From Ipomoea triloba (taxonomy: Eukaryota > Streptophyta > Magnoliopsida > Solanales > Convolvulaceae), in NCBI RefSeq assembly GCF_003576645.1, contig NC_044916.1, positions 841,443 to 905,442 on the forward strand: DNA of 64,000 nt, written 5' to 3'. This document shows, piece after piece, positions 26,901-38,056 of the stretch. The position numbers and the translations under genes were made by a program. The notes beneath the pieces are model-generated. The model was not told the origin of the DNA. It was given only the letters and a program-made list of their open reading frames with translations, and searched no databases. Each line of letters opens with the position of its first letter. Positions within the stretch are counted from its first letter, which is position 1.

Positions 26901-27993
26901 GTACCACCAACCAGAAAGTGCCAACCAGTTTCAAGTAAGGCCACAGAGGCACCCTGCAGTCATAACAAATGGCAGAAAACAGTAGTGAATGCTAGATGAA
27001 CAGACCTAATCACTCTTCCTTCCTCAATGTTAACGATAATATATATATAACTCACTATCAGTTACGAGACATAGTAAGATGTGTTCTTTCTAAATTGAAG
27101 TTCTAACATGTGTGCGGGCAGAATACTTCTTGACGGGCCATAAAGAACACGTGTTCATATATATTATGCTAAGCACTCAAGATCTAAGTAGAATAAAAGC
27201 AAATTACCATTCCATTACTCTCAATGTATGCTCAAAGAGAGACACAATGGACAAAACAGTCCAATAGGTTACCAGCTTTCTCATGTGATACTTGGAACCA
27301 GTCTCAATTGCCCTGATTGAAACACACCTGTTTATTCACAAGAAAAATCCCATTTTTTCAAGCCATGATGGATCAAATAGGAGGTAAAAATATAGAGATT
27401 TTCCCCTTTTAAATCCCATTTCTCAAATAAGGGCTTTTTTTTCCTAAGAAGACCAATAGTAAGTTGGTCTTAACTGAACGACTCAAACCAAGAAAGCAAT
27501 AAGAGGCTTCCGTTGAAAGTCAAACTTGTGTTTATCAAGTAAACAGCCCGACCAACTTAGCTGGTCCATATTATCATTGCCATTTCAAACATAATAGGAT
27601 GATGAATCAAGCCATCAACAATATTAAAGAAAGAACAAAACTTTTGGCAGTAAACAAAAACAACAACCTTTACACATTTCACTTTGCAGCACTGCAATAA
27701 TATACAATCTAAATCAAAATACAATGAAATAAATAATCAAGACTGCAGCTTTAATCTTCCAAGCAAGAGAAGGAGTTTCAAGAGAAAGCTTACAGAGGAT
27801 AAGCCAGAGCAAGCATAGGCCTGCAAGCAGAAGAGAAAGCAGTACATTTATACGGTTCATATACGTATATACAGACATCTATACTCTCTATAATGTATGT
27901 ATATACAGATTCATGCAGTTGAGAAATGAAGAAGATGATGGATTACCAGGCAAAAAAATCAATGCAGAGAAGCCCAAATTTCAGAAGACCCAT
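23982..27993 (-). CDS. Copy C: HVA22/REEP-domain protein with eight U1-type zinc fingers
   Basis: Seven exons: 27947-27993, 27794-27820, 27208-27327, 26785-26953, 26492-26548, 26325-26384, 23982-26219, closing in frame to 905 residues. Residues 1-121 are the HVA22/TB2-DP1 membrane domain, nearly identical to copy B. Two micro-exons (57 and 60 nt, phase 0) encode KGMEQTTEQGTEETK-like units. The last exon (746 codons including stop) holds eight C-X2-C-X12-H-X5-H fingers: one CAVCQ type, one CSICNIW type and six CSFCNIW types, separated by acidic, proline/alanine-rich linkers with NEPAKP and ETGLQ motifs. Plain HVA22 proteins are usually below 320 residues, so this is a greatly extended form. 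Two exact 42-bp tandem duplications (24508-24591, 24731-24814) add 28 residues and may be assembly artefacts. The donor at the end of exon 4 (GTATGG) was chosen because it keeps phase 0; a second GT lies 5 nt further on. Confidence 0.82.
24508..24591. repeat. Exact 42-bp tandem duplication (first of four)
   Basis: 24508-24549 is repeated without change at 24550-24591. It duplicates 14 codons (SKLKQMGILMANEP) inside the finger exon. See the finding on 42-bp duplications. Confidence 0.95.
24731..24814. repeat. Exact 42-bp tandem duplication (second of four)
   Basis: 24731-24772 equals 24773-24814, duplicating 14 linker codons (TGLQIQVENEPAKP) in copy C. Confidence 0.95.
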
Positions 27994-28345
27994 CTGAGAG
28001 ATTTCTTCTCTGCTCCACTCGGACATACGAATATACGATGAAGTCTTGAGCTGCCCAGACATGGCAAGACTGAAAAAGACGACTGGAAAGTGACTTTTGA
28101 AGGGAAAGGAAATTGGGGTACCGGAAATGTCCCCGACTATTAAAATAAATTGCGGAAATGCCACGGAGATTGGAGAAAATGAACAGCGCGTGGGGTCAAA
28201 CACCAAGGACAATTTTGGGATTTTAATGTGGTGACGGACTGACAGTACCCTTGTCTTTTTTCCGATAATCAATAATGAACTTCTTGGGTAAGTAAACTAC
28301 AGAATCTATCCGTACCATCTGTCCGTATAGTTATTTCATTATCTC

Positions 28346-28930
28346 ATTAAGTTAGTGTCTGTACCTATCTCAACAAATATACATACTATTTTTAGATGTT
28401 CTACAAAAATGATGAATACTCATTTTTTCAATTGTTATCCACAAAAATTCAGATGCAATTACAGAATGTGTCAATTACAAATACAAAATATAAATGTTAT
28501 TACGTATTTTCAAATCAAGGTCTACAATACAAGGCAGACTCGTAGTCATGGTATAATTTGCCAAATTTTTTACAAATAAAATATTAATTATATTTAAAAT
28601 TAACATTTAAAAAATTCCACATTTTGAAATTATAGGAAACAACATTTTAAAAAAATAAAAATAAAAAAAAACAGAAGAGAGCAAGCAATATAAAATAGAA
28701 CAGGAAGTAATCAATCAAGTTTAACATCTAGCATATCCAGTATGTCTTTTACTGAAAATGAAACCAAAGACACCATGGATAATGGTCCATTACAGGCAAA
28801 GAAAGTAGCACATCCGAAATTGTATAAAAACTTATTGGATTGTATAATAGTAGCATCAAATGCCCCATAATCATGGAGGGAAATTTGATAGCAGTTTGAT
28901 TATCAGAACAGCAGTAAAAAAGCTTCAGGC
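28346..28930. other. No gene seen; promoter side of copy C and 3' flank of CX9C gene
   Basis: AT-rich intergenic DNA. The part next to 28930 probably includes the 3' UTR of the CX9C gene. Confidence 0.5.
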
Positions 28931-30563
28931 TTAAGCATTCAGCATTGAGTTCCTTCTGCACTCGGACAGCATATCCATGTAGAATTGGCACTTGCTAATG
29001 TCATTTCCGGAGCTATTCAAGCACTGCAAAGGAAATTGTTGCGAAACAAATGTGATAAATCTTTTAGCGATAAAGAATCATTATGGAAACTTTGCAAGTG
29101 TACGAAAGAATAAAGGGCAATGTACCATTCAAGCACAGGTAACAGTGAAAGAAAAGAGGAAATTCGGCTTACATCTTGGAAAGCCTTAGTGTGCATGCCG
29201 CAAGCATCAGAGCCACCAACGCTGTTGGTGGTGGGTGCTTGAGCATCGGGTGCTGGACCTCCGACCATTTCATGCTGAACGGTGCGAGGACCCATGACGG
29301 CATCAACAGCCCTATGTGCCACAGCACTTCCAGTACCAAAAGCCATGCCTGTGAAACAGCGGAAAATAGAAGGGAGTCAAATCTTAAGGATATTTTCATC
29401 AGCAAAAGATAAACTGTATCGACAAACGGGTGTATCAAATCACCTTGAGCTATGGTTGATCCTATGTTTCCAAGCATAGATCCCCCACCACTGCTTTGGA
29501 CAGGAGCTGGGGGCGGGGCATGGTTGACTGCAACAACAAAACAATGAAAGACTTAAGTACCTCGAGAGGGAGAATACCAAATTTACTCAGAAATACAGAA
29601 ATATATAAGGATTAACAATTAAAACCAGATGGAAGAATATCACAAACAAGGCTAAACATTCATGTCAACATAATAGCATCACGGGTGCAAAAGAGCAATA
29701 CCAGGAGCTGGAGGTGGAGCTCGACGAGGAGCAGGACGGGGTGCAGATCTTCCTGAATCACAAATTATGAGAAGTAACATATCAATCAGATTAAGAGTAC
29801 TAAAATGCAAAGTACAGACATCTCAATTGAATAAGAAACAAGCTGGAAGCCAAACACCCACATATGAGTTTACAACTGTGAGATACAACCGAAAATACTA
29901 ATCCCACATGAGTTCAAAATTATGAGAAAAAATTACACTCTCCATAAAAAAATAACCTAGTAATTTCAACTTCTACAAAATGGAACAAGTTTTTTTGCCC
30001 TCACTTGGGGAGGCAACAACACAGGGTTTCAGACTTTCAGTTCCTCACATGTCCATACTCCATTTCTGGCAACACATGGCTCAATTAATAAGATTTTAGG
30101 TGATGTAATGAAGGGTATAAAAGGCGTAAAGCATACAGACTCTGCAAAACTATCCATAATTGTTTGAAAAATGATACTGTAGCACTCCATATAACTTAGA
30201 TGCATCTTAAACTTAAAGTTAGACAATGTAAACCGAAAAAGGGCATGGCAAATCTATTTCAATGTCAATGAATACCTAAGCCCTAACCAATACAGAAGAC
30301 GAAGAAAAAAGGCCAATCCACACTCAATACCGACTATCAAAGCTCAAAGCATTCAACACGATTTCTATCATCGAACAAAACCTACCGCGCAACCAGTTCT
30401 CCAAAGTTCAAATCTACAATGCTTTACATTTTATCTCTCCGCAAAAGAGCGGAAATCGCATGTAATGCTAGAAATCCAAATAGTAGATATGCAGGTATGC
30501 AAATAGATGAATGAGAATGAGATTAAACAATAGATTATTACCACCAGAGCTCCGGCGAGGCAT
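28931..30563 (-). CDS. Twin CX9C (CHCH) protein, CHCHD2/Mix17/At12Cys family
   Basis: Five exons: 30542-30563, 29702-29752, 29444-29527, 29173-29348, 28931-29023, joining to 141 residues, close to the usual plant length. It begins MPRRSSGGRSAPRPAPRRAP, a basic, proline/alanine-rich N terminus, followed by a glycine-rich hydrophobic middle (SMLGNIGSTIAQGMAFGTG). The C-terminal CHCH domain has the twin pattern C102-X9-C112 and C123-X9-C133. Such proteins are imported into the mitochondrial intermembrane space through the Mia40/Erv1 disulfide relay and influence respiratory chain function; plant members (At12Cys) are reported to be stress responsive and possibly dual-targeted. The cysteine split across exons 4 and 5 makes the family call strong. 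Confidence 0.92.
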
Positions 30564-32329
30564 GTTTTCAGAGATAGAGGCGGCGCAACCGAGAGAGAGA
30601 CAGCGAGGAAAGACGTTGATGCGAGGCTTTTTCAAGTTCACAAAAACCCTAGAAATTGGGTAAAGTAAAGCGTGACGCTTTGTACTGCTACGTGGCAGTG
30701 CCTTGATCGCGAAACATAGATCGTTAACCAATCAGCGATGAGGTCTACGTAGGAAAACTGGACTTGACATTACTGTATAACTGCGGAGAATAGTCAAATT
30801 ATTGTTTTTCACTTCTGCCCCAATAGTGTTCTTTAATTGAAACTTTTGGCCCAATTTGATCACAAAATTAACTTATCAACCAATTTTAACTTATTTGATC
30901 ACTATTAGCTGTTTGAATTGATTAAATAACCAATATAATTGTTTGATTAATTAATTTTTTGTAACAACTTATTGCTCCAAAATGTTAAAATTCAAAGAAA
31001 CAGCTCAAACAAGTTTTTTCAATAAACTTTTTTAGAAAGTCATTTTGCAAGTAATAAGTTTTTAGCTATATATCAGCTGACAATTAATTTACCAAACATC
31101 TTTATATTATAATCAGCTAATATTATCAACTAATCAAACACTCAAACATATTAACACAAGCAATTAACAGGTACTCCGTATTTACCAAACACCCCATAAT
31201 GTCAAGTCGGAAGACTTTATTCTCTCATCTCTCTTTTATGGATCAGAGTTGGATTGTCACTCGAAGTATAGCATATTTTCTCTGTCACTTTTTAAAATAT
31301 AACTCTTAACTTGAAGAAAGGTACTCCTATACAACCTAAGAATTGTATCATTATAAAACCATTATTTACAATCAAACATAAAAATCAATTCCTTAGCTAA
31401 TGCATACATAACAACAATTTGCAAATCATTTAACACAAGAAAACTTAAAATGGTAAAAAGAGGTAGGGTATTTTATTTCGTTCTCTATCTATAAGGGGAA
31501 GTGGTACAGTCATTAAACAACAAATTGCGTTCATGCTAAAGATCCACTATCTAATTAAGGCTTCCCATTCCTTTTGACTTTTGTGGATAATGAACAACTC
31601 TAATCTCTACATCTGTCTTTACTTTAATCATTACGTCACAAAATTTTTGTTTAATATTTCAAACTTTACAATAATATTAATAAATATTCAATTATTAAAC
31701 ATGTAAGATTCCATTTGTGGTATATAAAAAGTGCATTATTTTTTTAAATAATAATAGTGAGATCAAATAATTTAGTTGTTTCAATTATATCATCGAACTT
31801 TTACCTCTCTAATTGAATAACCATTTTAACATTTCCTAAAAATTTATATTCTTTTATTATTATTATTATTGTTATTATAATAAGAGGGAACCTACATCAT
31901 ATCCCAACAAACTATATAAATTTAGAAAAATAACACTAGTTGCATTCTCAAACAATCTAGATCAAGCTAACCATTTATATTTGAGACATTTGAGAGACGA
32001 CACATATGTTACACGAAAATTCTTAAAGATTAACGTTTTTGTGTTTCAAAAATTTTACTCCCACAAATATACAAAAAGCTCATAAAATGTTTAAAATTCA
32101 TTTCACTAATTTTTAAAAATTTTAAATGCTTTTTTCCAAAAAGAAACTTCGTAAACAATTTGCTATAATAGTTATACATTAAAAAAAAGAGTTATAAATA
32201 CAAACTTATATTTTTTTATATTTATACTGTTCTCAGCTCAGGCATTTTAATTTATTTCCTACTTTTCTGGTATCCTTGTTTACTCATTTCTAGTTTCCGT
32301 ACAACCTAACATCTATCCCAAGCACTAGT
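30564..32329. other. Intergenic, AT-rich; no gene seen
   Basis: The first 100 bp are the 5' UTR and promoter side of the CX9C gene. The rest has no supported ORF. Confidence 0.55.
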
Positions 32330-32669
32330 AGGGTTGTTAACGAACCGAACAAGAACGAACGAAAATTGTTCGTGTTCGTTTGTTAAGATTTTTTTTTTGT
32401 TGAAAATTCTGCTTGTATTCATTTGTTAAGTGTGCATTACTGTTCGTTAACAATCACGAACACGTTTATAAATGTGTTCGTTGACGTTGATGAACACGTT
32501 CGCATTCGTTAATGAACACATTTATCAACACTTAATAACCAAACACATGCGTATGTTTGGTTCATAAACAATAACCAAACAAACAACACAACTATTAGTG
32601 TATATATATATATATGTGTGTGTGTGCGCGCGCGCGCGCATGGGTGCGTACGCACTTAACTACTTGTTA

Positions 32670-33765
32670 GGCTATGTTTGGCAAACATAGCTGAAATGGT
32701 AGCTGAAAGCTGAAAAGTAGCTGAAAGCTTAAAAGCTATAAGCTCGAAGCTGAAATTTGAATAGCTGTTATGCTTAAAAGTGTTTGGTAAAATTAGATTT
32801 TTGATAAGTTGATAAATGTAAAAAGACTAAAAAGGACATCTACATAAAAGTTAAATAATTTTAAATTTAAATGGCAAAAACTTGTGTGAGACCGTCTCAC
32901 CGTGAGACGGGTCGGATCATGAGGTAAATGTAACACTTATACGCACAAATGTCATACTTATATACTCAAATGCAATACTAATTAGGAATAAAAATTTTGT
33001 TACTTATAAGGGTAAATGTAATACTTTTATGGGAAAATATAATACTTTTACATTTCGATTTAAAAGTATTACATTTTTCCTCAAAAGTATTATATTTTCC
33101 CTTATAAGTAGGAAAAATTGTCAACATTACTTATTATGAAAAATGTAACACTTTTTCTCTTATAAGTAACAAAAATTGTATTCCTAATTAGTATTATATT
33201 TGAGCATATAAGTATAACATTTGCACATATAAGTGTGACATTTGCATGGTGCTTCGACCCGACCCGACCCGTCTCACGAATAAGGATCCGTGAGACGGTC
33301 TCACACAAGTGTGACCCAATTTAAATAGGTTTGTTTACATATTAAAATATAAAATAATGAAATCAATATAATTTAATAAAATATAAAGTAAGGACATATA
33401 TTTAAAAATATATAAAGTAAAACAAAATGTTTATAATTTATAAAATTAATTCATACAAAAATTATTGTTCAAACACAAATATCAAATTAAAATTACAACG
33501 AAACATATTGAAGAAAAAATGTCAAAAAATTTTTAATTGGGAGGGATAAATGATGTCATTTATTTAAAATAATAAGGATAAAGATGGAAAAAAAGTTAAG
33601 AATCTACTAGCTTATTTTTGAAAAGCTACATGAAGTAGCGTTTCAAAATAAGCTCTTATTTTAAGCTACTAGCTTATTTTGAGAGCATTACCAAACAAAA
33701 CCTATAGCTTATTAGTAACTTAAAATAAGCTATAAACTCGTAAATAAGCTCTGCCAAACACAGCC
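32670..33765. mobile_element. Tourist-like (PIF/Harbinger) element
   Basis: Terminal inverted repeat GGCTATGTTTGGCA / TGCCAAACACAGCC with a 3-bp TTA target-site duplication on both sides (32667-32669, 33766-33768). The subterminal parts are AGCT-rich and mirrored. No transposase is encoded. Confidence 0.85.
32874..33317. mobile_element. MULE-type MITE nested in the Tourist-like element
   Basis: Inverted ends contain CTTGTGTGAGACCGTCTCAC, and 9-bp target-site duplications AATTTAAAT flank it (32865-32873, 33318-33326), as for Mutator-like elements. The 444-bp body is made of palindromic AAGTATTACATTT-like units. A decayed relative lies at 55558-55910. Confidence 0.85.
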
Positions 33766-33913
33766 TTAATGAGTATGTTCATAAAAATTATTAAAAAAAT
33801 ACAAACGAATTTATTCACAAGCTTTTACCAAACGAGCCTGTTCAGACACTATTTATTTATGAACCAAGCTCCCCAGTCCCCATATGAAAGCGTGAACTTT
33901 AGAGCATCTAGTA

Positions 33914-34025
33914 TAGATGCTCTTATAGATCCTTCTCCCAAACATACACTGATATACCCATCAGTCCACTAGATGCTCTTATAGATCCTTCTCCCAAACA
34001 TACACTGATATACCCCAACAGTCTA
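33914..34025. repeat. 56-bp tandem duplication
   Basis: A unit beginning TAGATGCTCTTATAGATCC at 33914 recurs at 33970 almost unchanged. Confidence 0.9.
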
Positions 34026-34064
34026 ACACATCTTCTTTAGTTTTACTTTGAAGAGCCAAATATG

Positions 34065-34544
34065 TGTTGCGCCCGCGGAAGTGGGATAGATCAGATTGCA
34101 ACAATAATTTGAGAAAGAAAAATAAATGAGGCACAGATTTTACGTGGAAAACCCCTAAACAAATTAGGGTAAAAACCACGGGCAAGGGTAGAAGAATTTC
34201 ACTATGAGAAAATAGGAGTTACAACCACTCTCTAACTAACAAGGAGAAAACAAGGATAATTCTCTCTTGCTAGGAAGGAGAAATACACTCAACAAACTCT
34301 CTAATATCTCTAGTATATGAGGGAAGAATAGAATGATTTGGGATGACAAGAATGACAAATGACCTCCCTATTTATAGTTGAGGAATAGGGGTCATTTTGT
34401 AGTTAGTCCAAAGTTTAGGGACCAAATAATAAATATTTTGGTAGGTGCCTAACTTCATGCCTAACTCCTTTTGACTTGCCTAATCTTTGTCAATTGTTGC
34501 ATGGTTGCCTAATTTGTGGCTGCTGCCAATTCCATTTGCTGACA
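34065..34544. mobile_element. Solo LTR
   Basis: 480 bp starting TGTTGCGCCC and ending GCTGACA, flanked by the 5-bp target-site duplication ATATG (34060-34064, 34545-34549). The inside has the TTTACGTGGAAAACCCC and AAAACCACGGGC phrases seen in many plant LTRs. No internal retrotransposon genes adjoin it, so it is a solo LTR. Confidence 0.8.
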
Positions 34545-34689
34545 ATATGAACACGTGAATCTTATGGATTCGATGTTGTCGTTTTCAAACCAGCTAGCTC
34601 ATAGCCGCCTGCCCCACCTCGACAAGACAACACAAGAAGACTTAGGATATATAGAGGGGAGGAGGAATTGAAGAAGCTAAGAAGGCCGG

Positions 34690-35170
34690 CCGGCCGGGCG
34701 ACAGAAATATCGGAATTGAAACCCGACGAGAAGTCCGGAGTTAACGGCGGAGAGATGCAGCATACGAAGTATAGAATCGAAGTGTGTTTTCGGCTGTAAC
34801 ACATGCGAGAAGGCATCCGCTAGAACAGACAGATCGAACAGAAACGTTGTTGTTTTTGTCAGATTTGATAATTTAATTTGCAGCAACGAACTTCATTGTC
34901 GCTGTCTGGTTTTAGCAGGTGCCTTCTTGTATATGTTGCAACTGAAACCGGCGCTTTGGTTTTCATGCTTTGTGCCGATCTCTGCGCCACTAATTCCGGC
35001 ATTCTGGTCGGAACCTACGTACGTACGTTATTCTCTCTCGCAGATCAGATCTCTCGTATCCTCGTCGTCGTCTTGCATCGATCCGGCAGAGCAATTAATC
35101 TACGAGCTGAGGTTGCAACAGATCTAAAGTCAACGTGCGGATACTGTCGACGTCGGACGTGAAGATAGCC
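34690..35170. other. GC-rich region with imperfect inverted duplication
   Basis: The reverse complement of about 34733-34835 matches 34910-35012 at roughly two positions in three: both arms pass through TAGC-G-TGCCTTCT, ATGT-TT-CA, CTC-GCC, A-TCCGG and CT-GTCGG. The arms are separated by about 75 bp. ORFs of 60-94 codons occur but have no known domain. It may be a non-coding transcription unit, a diverged head-to-head exon pair, or a young hairpin locus. Confidence 0.6.
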
Positions 35171-35399
35171 GTCCAGGTAGGGCGTTTCCACAACGCGAAT
35201 CTCACTACTGCCAGTTTTATGATTGCTACATTTTACAACAAATCTTGTCCGATGCGGCTATACGCCATGTTAGGGGAGAAACAGTTTGTACTGTTCTGAC
35301 CAAATTACCGCACGTATTTTCTAATTTTAGTATTCTCTTGAATATTTTAGCTATTTATTATGGCTATAATGGTTCCTGTGCTAGATATTGTTCAGGTGT

Positions 35400-35770
35400 T
35401 AGCGCTGGTATTGTTGGATTTGGTACCGGATGACTAATTAACGGTCCTTTTTATTGTTATCGATCAAGTTTTAGGTGTGTAATTATATTGTTCAAGGTTT
35501 AACTTTAGTATTGTTTGGTATGACTGTGGATGAATAATAATCAACGGTACTCTTTATCTGTTATCGATCAAGTTTTATATGTGCAACTATATTGATCAAC
35601 GGTCCTCTTTATCTGTCTTCAATCAAGTTTTAAGTGTGCAACTATATTGCTCAAGATCTAGTTTTAGTATTGTTGGATATGGTCGTGGATGACTAATCAA
35701 CGATCCTCTTTATTTGTCATAAATTAAGTTTTAGGAGTGCAACTAAACAACCATCCTATTAATAGTTTGT
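35400..35770. repeat. Irregular minisatellite
   Basis: Four diverged units share AATCAACGGTCCTCTTTAT, CGATCAAGTTTTA and GTGCAACTATATTG, with an optional insert ending TAGTATTGTTGGATATGG. Confidence 0.75.
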
Positions 35771-35972
35771 GATTTTTGTTTAAAAAAAAAAAAAAACAAA
35801 AAACAAAAAACCGTCCTTGCTCAAGTTTTAGCTTTTAGGTGTGCAATAGTATTGTAAATAGCTAGTCATCTTTATCTATCCCCGACCAAGTTTCAAGTGT
35901 GTTTTCTTCACCCCAACAGAGAGACTTGATACATTGTTAGGAGACAAATAGCCTCGTCGAGGTCCCCCTGCC

Positions 35973-36311
35973 TAGGGATGTCAATCGGGTCCGAACCCGA
36001 CGGGCTAGCCCAAAAAAAACCCGAAACCGACAGGGCTATAGCCCGAACGGGTTAGCTCGATAAAAATTAGTCCGATGAGTCCGAAACCGATTAGCCCGAT
36101 AGGGCTAGCCCGATAGCCCGAACAATTAAAAAAATATTTTTTATTATAAAAGTGATGTGAAACATAACATACTTGGAATTTATAGGTGAGTTCATCTTTA
36201 GTATTTTTTTTTTTATCACTAGGTACATTTTTAAATAAAATTTTAATAAATATATAAATATAAATATATATTACATATAATTAATAAATAAATAACTAAA
36301 TAAATATATAA

Positions 36312-36351
<40 letters not shown>

Positions 36352-38048
36352 TTATTTATTAATTATATATAATATATAGGGAAAATTGCATCGTTGGTCC
36401 CTGAGCTTTAACCAAGTTCCGACTCAGTCCCTGAGTTATGGCCGTATCCGAGTTTAGTCCCTCAGTTATGAACAAAGTGGCGCATTTGGTCCCTGGCCGT
36501 TAAAACTAACAGAAAAATTAAAAAATAATTAAAATTTGAGGGGTAAAATATGAAATTCACATTTTATTCTTCTTCTTATATCATAATTACTTTTATAACA
36601 TTATTTTTCACTTCTTAGCCTCTTATTTTCAATATTTTTCAATTCTAAAAGCATTTCAATAACTTTAGTATGACTTGTTAGGAGTCTGGCTATCGTATAA
36701 CAAACTTAAGACCTAGTACAAACAAAGAAACACTTGATCATTGTTTTTAAGCATCTGAAAACAGTATCCTAATAATTTTTGGTTTCCTCTACTAAGCAAC
36801 AAAGGTATCAAACTAGAACTTCTGAGATACAAAATAATTTCAAATTTCTCAGGTTGCTTTTATGAGAATTTCACCAAAAGAATAACTTGAGATTTTTATT
36901 ATGTAAAAAATATTTTGTATGCAATAGTTTAGTCAATTGTCGTTTTTTGAAGTTACAAAAGTTTTTAAAATTTTCATAATTGATTCTTAGGTTCCTCTTT
37001 CATTACTCTGGTTTTAAGAAAACAGAATTTTGTATCTCAAAAGTTCTAGTTTGATTACCTTTGTTGCTTAGTAAAGAAAATCGAAAATTATTAGGATAGT
37101 GTTTTCAGATGCATAAACACAATGATCAAGTGTTTCTTTGTTTGTACTAGGTTTTAAGTTTGTTATACGAGAGTCAGGCTCCTAACAAGTCATACTAAAA
37201 TTATTGAAATGCTTTCAGAATTGAAAAATATTGAAAATAAGAGGCTAAGAAGTGAAAAATAATGTTATAAAAGTGATTATGATATAAGAAGAAGAATAAA
37301 ATGTGAATTTCATATTTTACCCCTCAAATTTTAATTATTTTTTAATTTTTCCGTTAGTTTTAACGGCCAGGGACCAAATGCGCCACTTTGTTCATTACTG
37401 AGGGACTAAACTCGGATACGGCCATAACTCAGGGACTGATCGGAACTTGGTTAAAGCTCAGGGACCAAAGATGCAATTTTTCCTAATATATATTTATATT
37501 TATATATTTATTAAAATTTTATTTAAAGATGTACTAGCGATAAAAAAAAATACTAAAGATGAATTCACTTATAAATAAATTTGTTATGTTGGTATTTAAT
37601 ATTTAGATATTAGATTTTGGATTTGAGTTATGTGATGTTTCATGCATAGTTATTACGACGCCCCGTTAAGTCGCGACGCCCCTTGACCGTCTTGTCGCCT
37701 AGGAAATGTTAAAATTTGGGGGTCTTAAACCGAACCGAATTAAATTCGAACCGTTGCAATTGCATTTGTTTAATTTTAATGTGCTAAATGCTCATCCGGT
37801 TGACCCGTTCTAACGAATCCGGATCCTGTTGACGACTTGACCCGTTTTATCAAATGTAAGTATTCATTTTCGATTTTAGTTCAAATAGTCTAACCCGCCC
37901 GATAAGCCCGACAACCCGAAGGTTAGGGTTAGGGCTAACCCGAATCCGAGATTAAAATAATAATTAACCGACAACCCGAATCCGATAAGCCCGACAACTC
38001 GATAGGGCTAGCTCGAAACCGATAAGGTTGGCCCGATTGACATCCCTA
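35973..38048. mobile_element. Non-autonomous hAT element (2.1 kb)
   Basis: Ends TAGGGATGTCAATCGGG and CCCGATTGACATCCCTA form a perfect short inverted repeat, flanked by an exact 8-bp target-site duplication CCCCTGCC (35965-35972, 38049-38056). Subterminal regions are packed with CCCGATAGCCCGAA-like motifs. No transposase ORF is present; more than half its length is a later insertion. Confidence 0.9.
36379..37483. mobile_element. Foldback MULE-type element nested in the hAT element
   Basis: The 1,105-bp insert is one long palindrome: arms of about 500 bp start GGGAAAATTGCAT and TTGGTCCCTGAGC and are mirrored almost to the centre near 36930. A 9-bp target-site duplication TAATATATA flanks it (36370-36378, 37484-37492). 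No coding capacity. Confidence 0.9.
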
Positions 38049-38056
38049 CCCCTGCC

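Larger units (their letters stand above)
23600..28345. repeat. Segmental duplication unit C (paralogous to 18650-22315)
   Basis: Co-linear with unit B over exons, introns, the 3' flank and about 300 bp of promoter. It is longer because of the expanded finger exon. Confidence 0.85.
32330..33870. repeat. Outer repeat rich in GAACAAGAACG/GTTCGTT motifs
   Basis: 32330-32600 is dense in alternating GAACGAAC and GTTCGTTAA motifs, typical of a non-autonomous DNA element. Similar AACGAGCCTGTTCA sequence resumes at 33830, after the inserted Tourist-like element. Exact borders are not clear. Confidence 0.4.
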
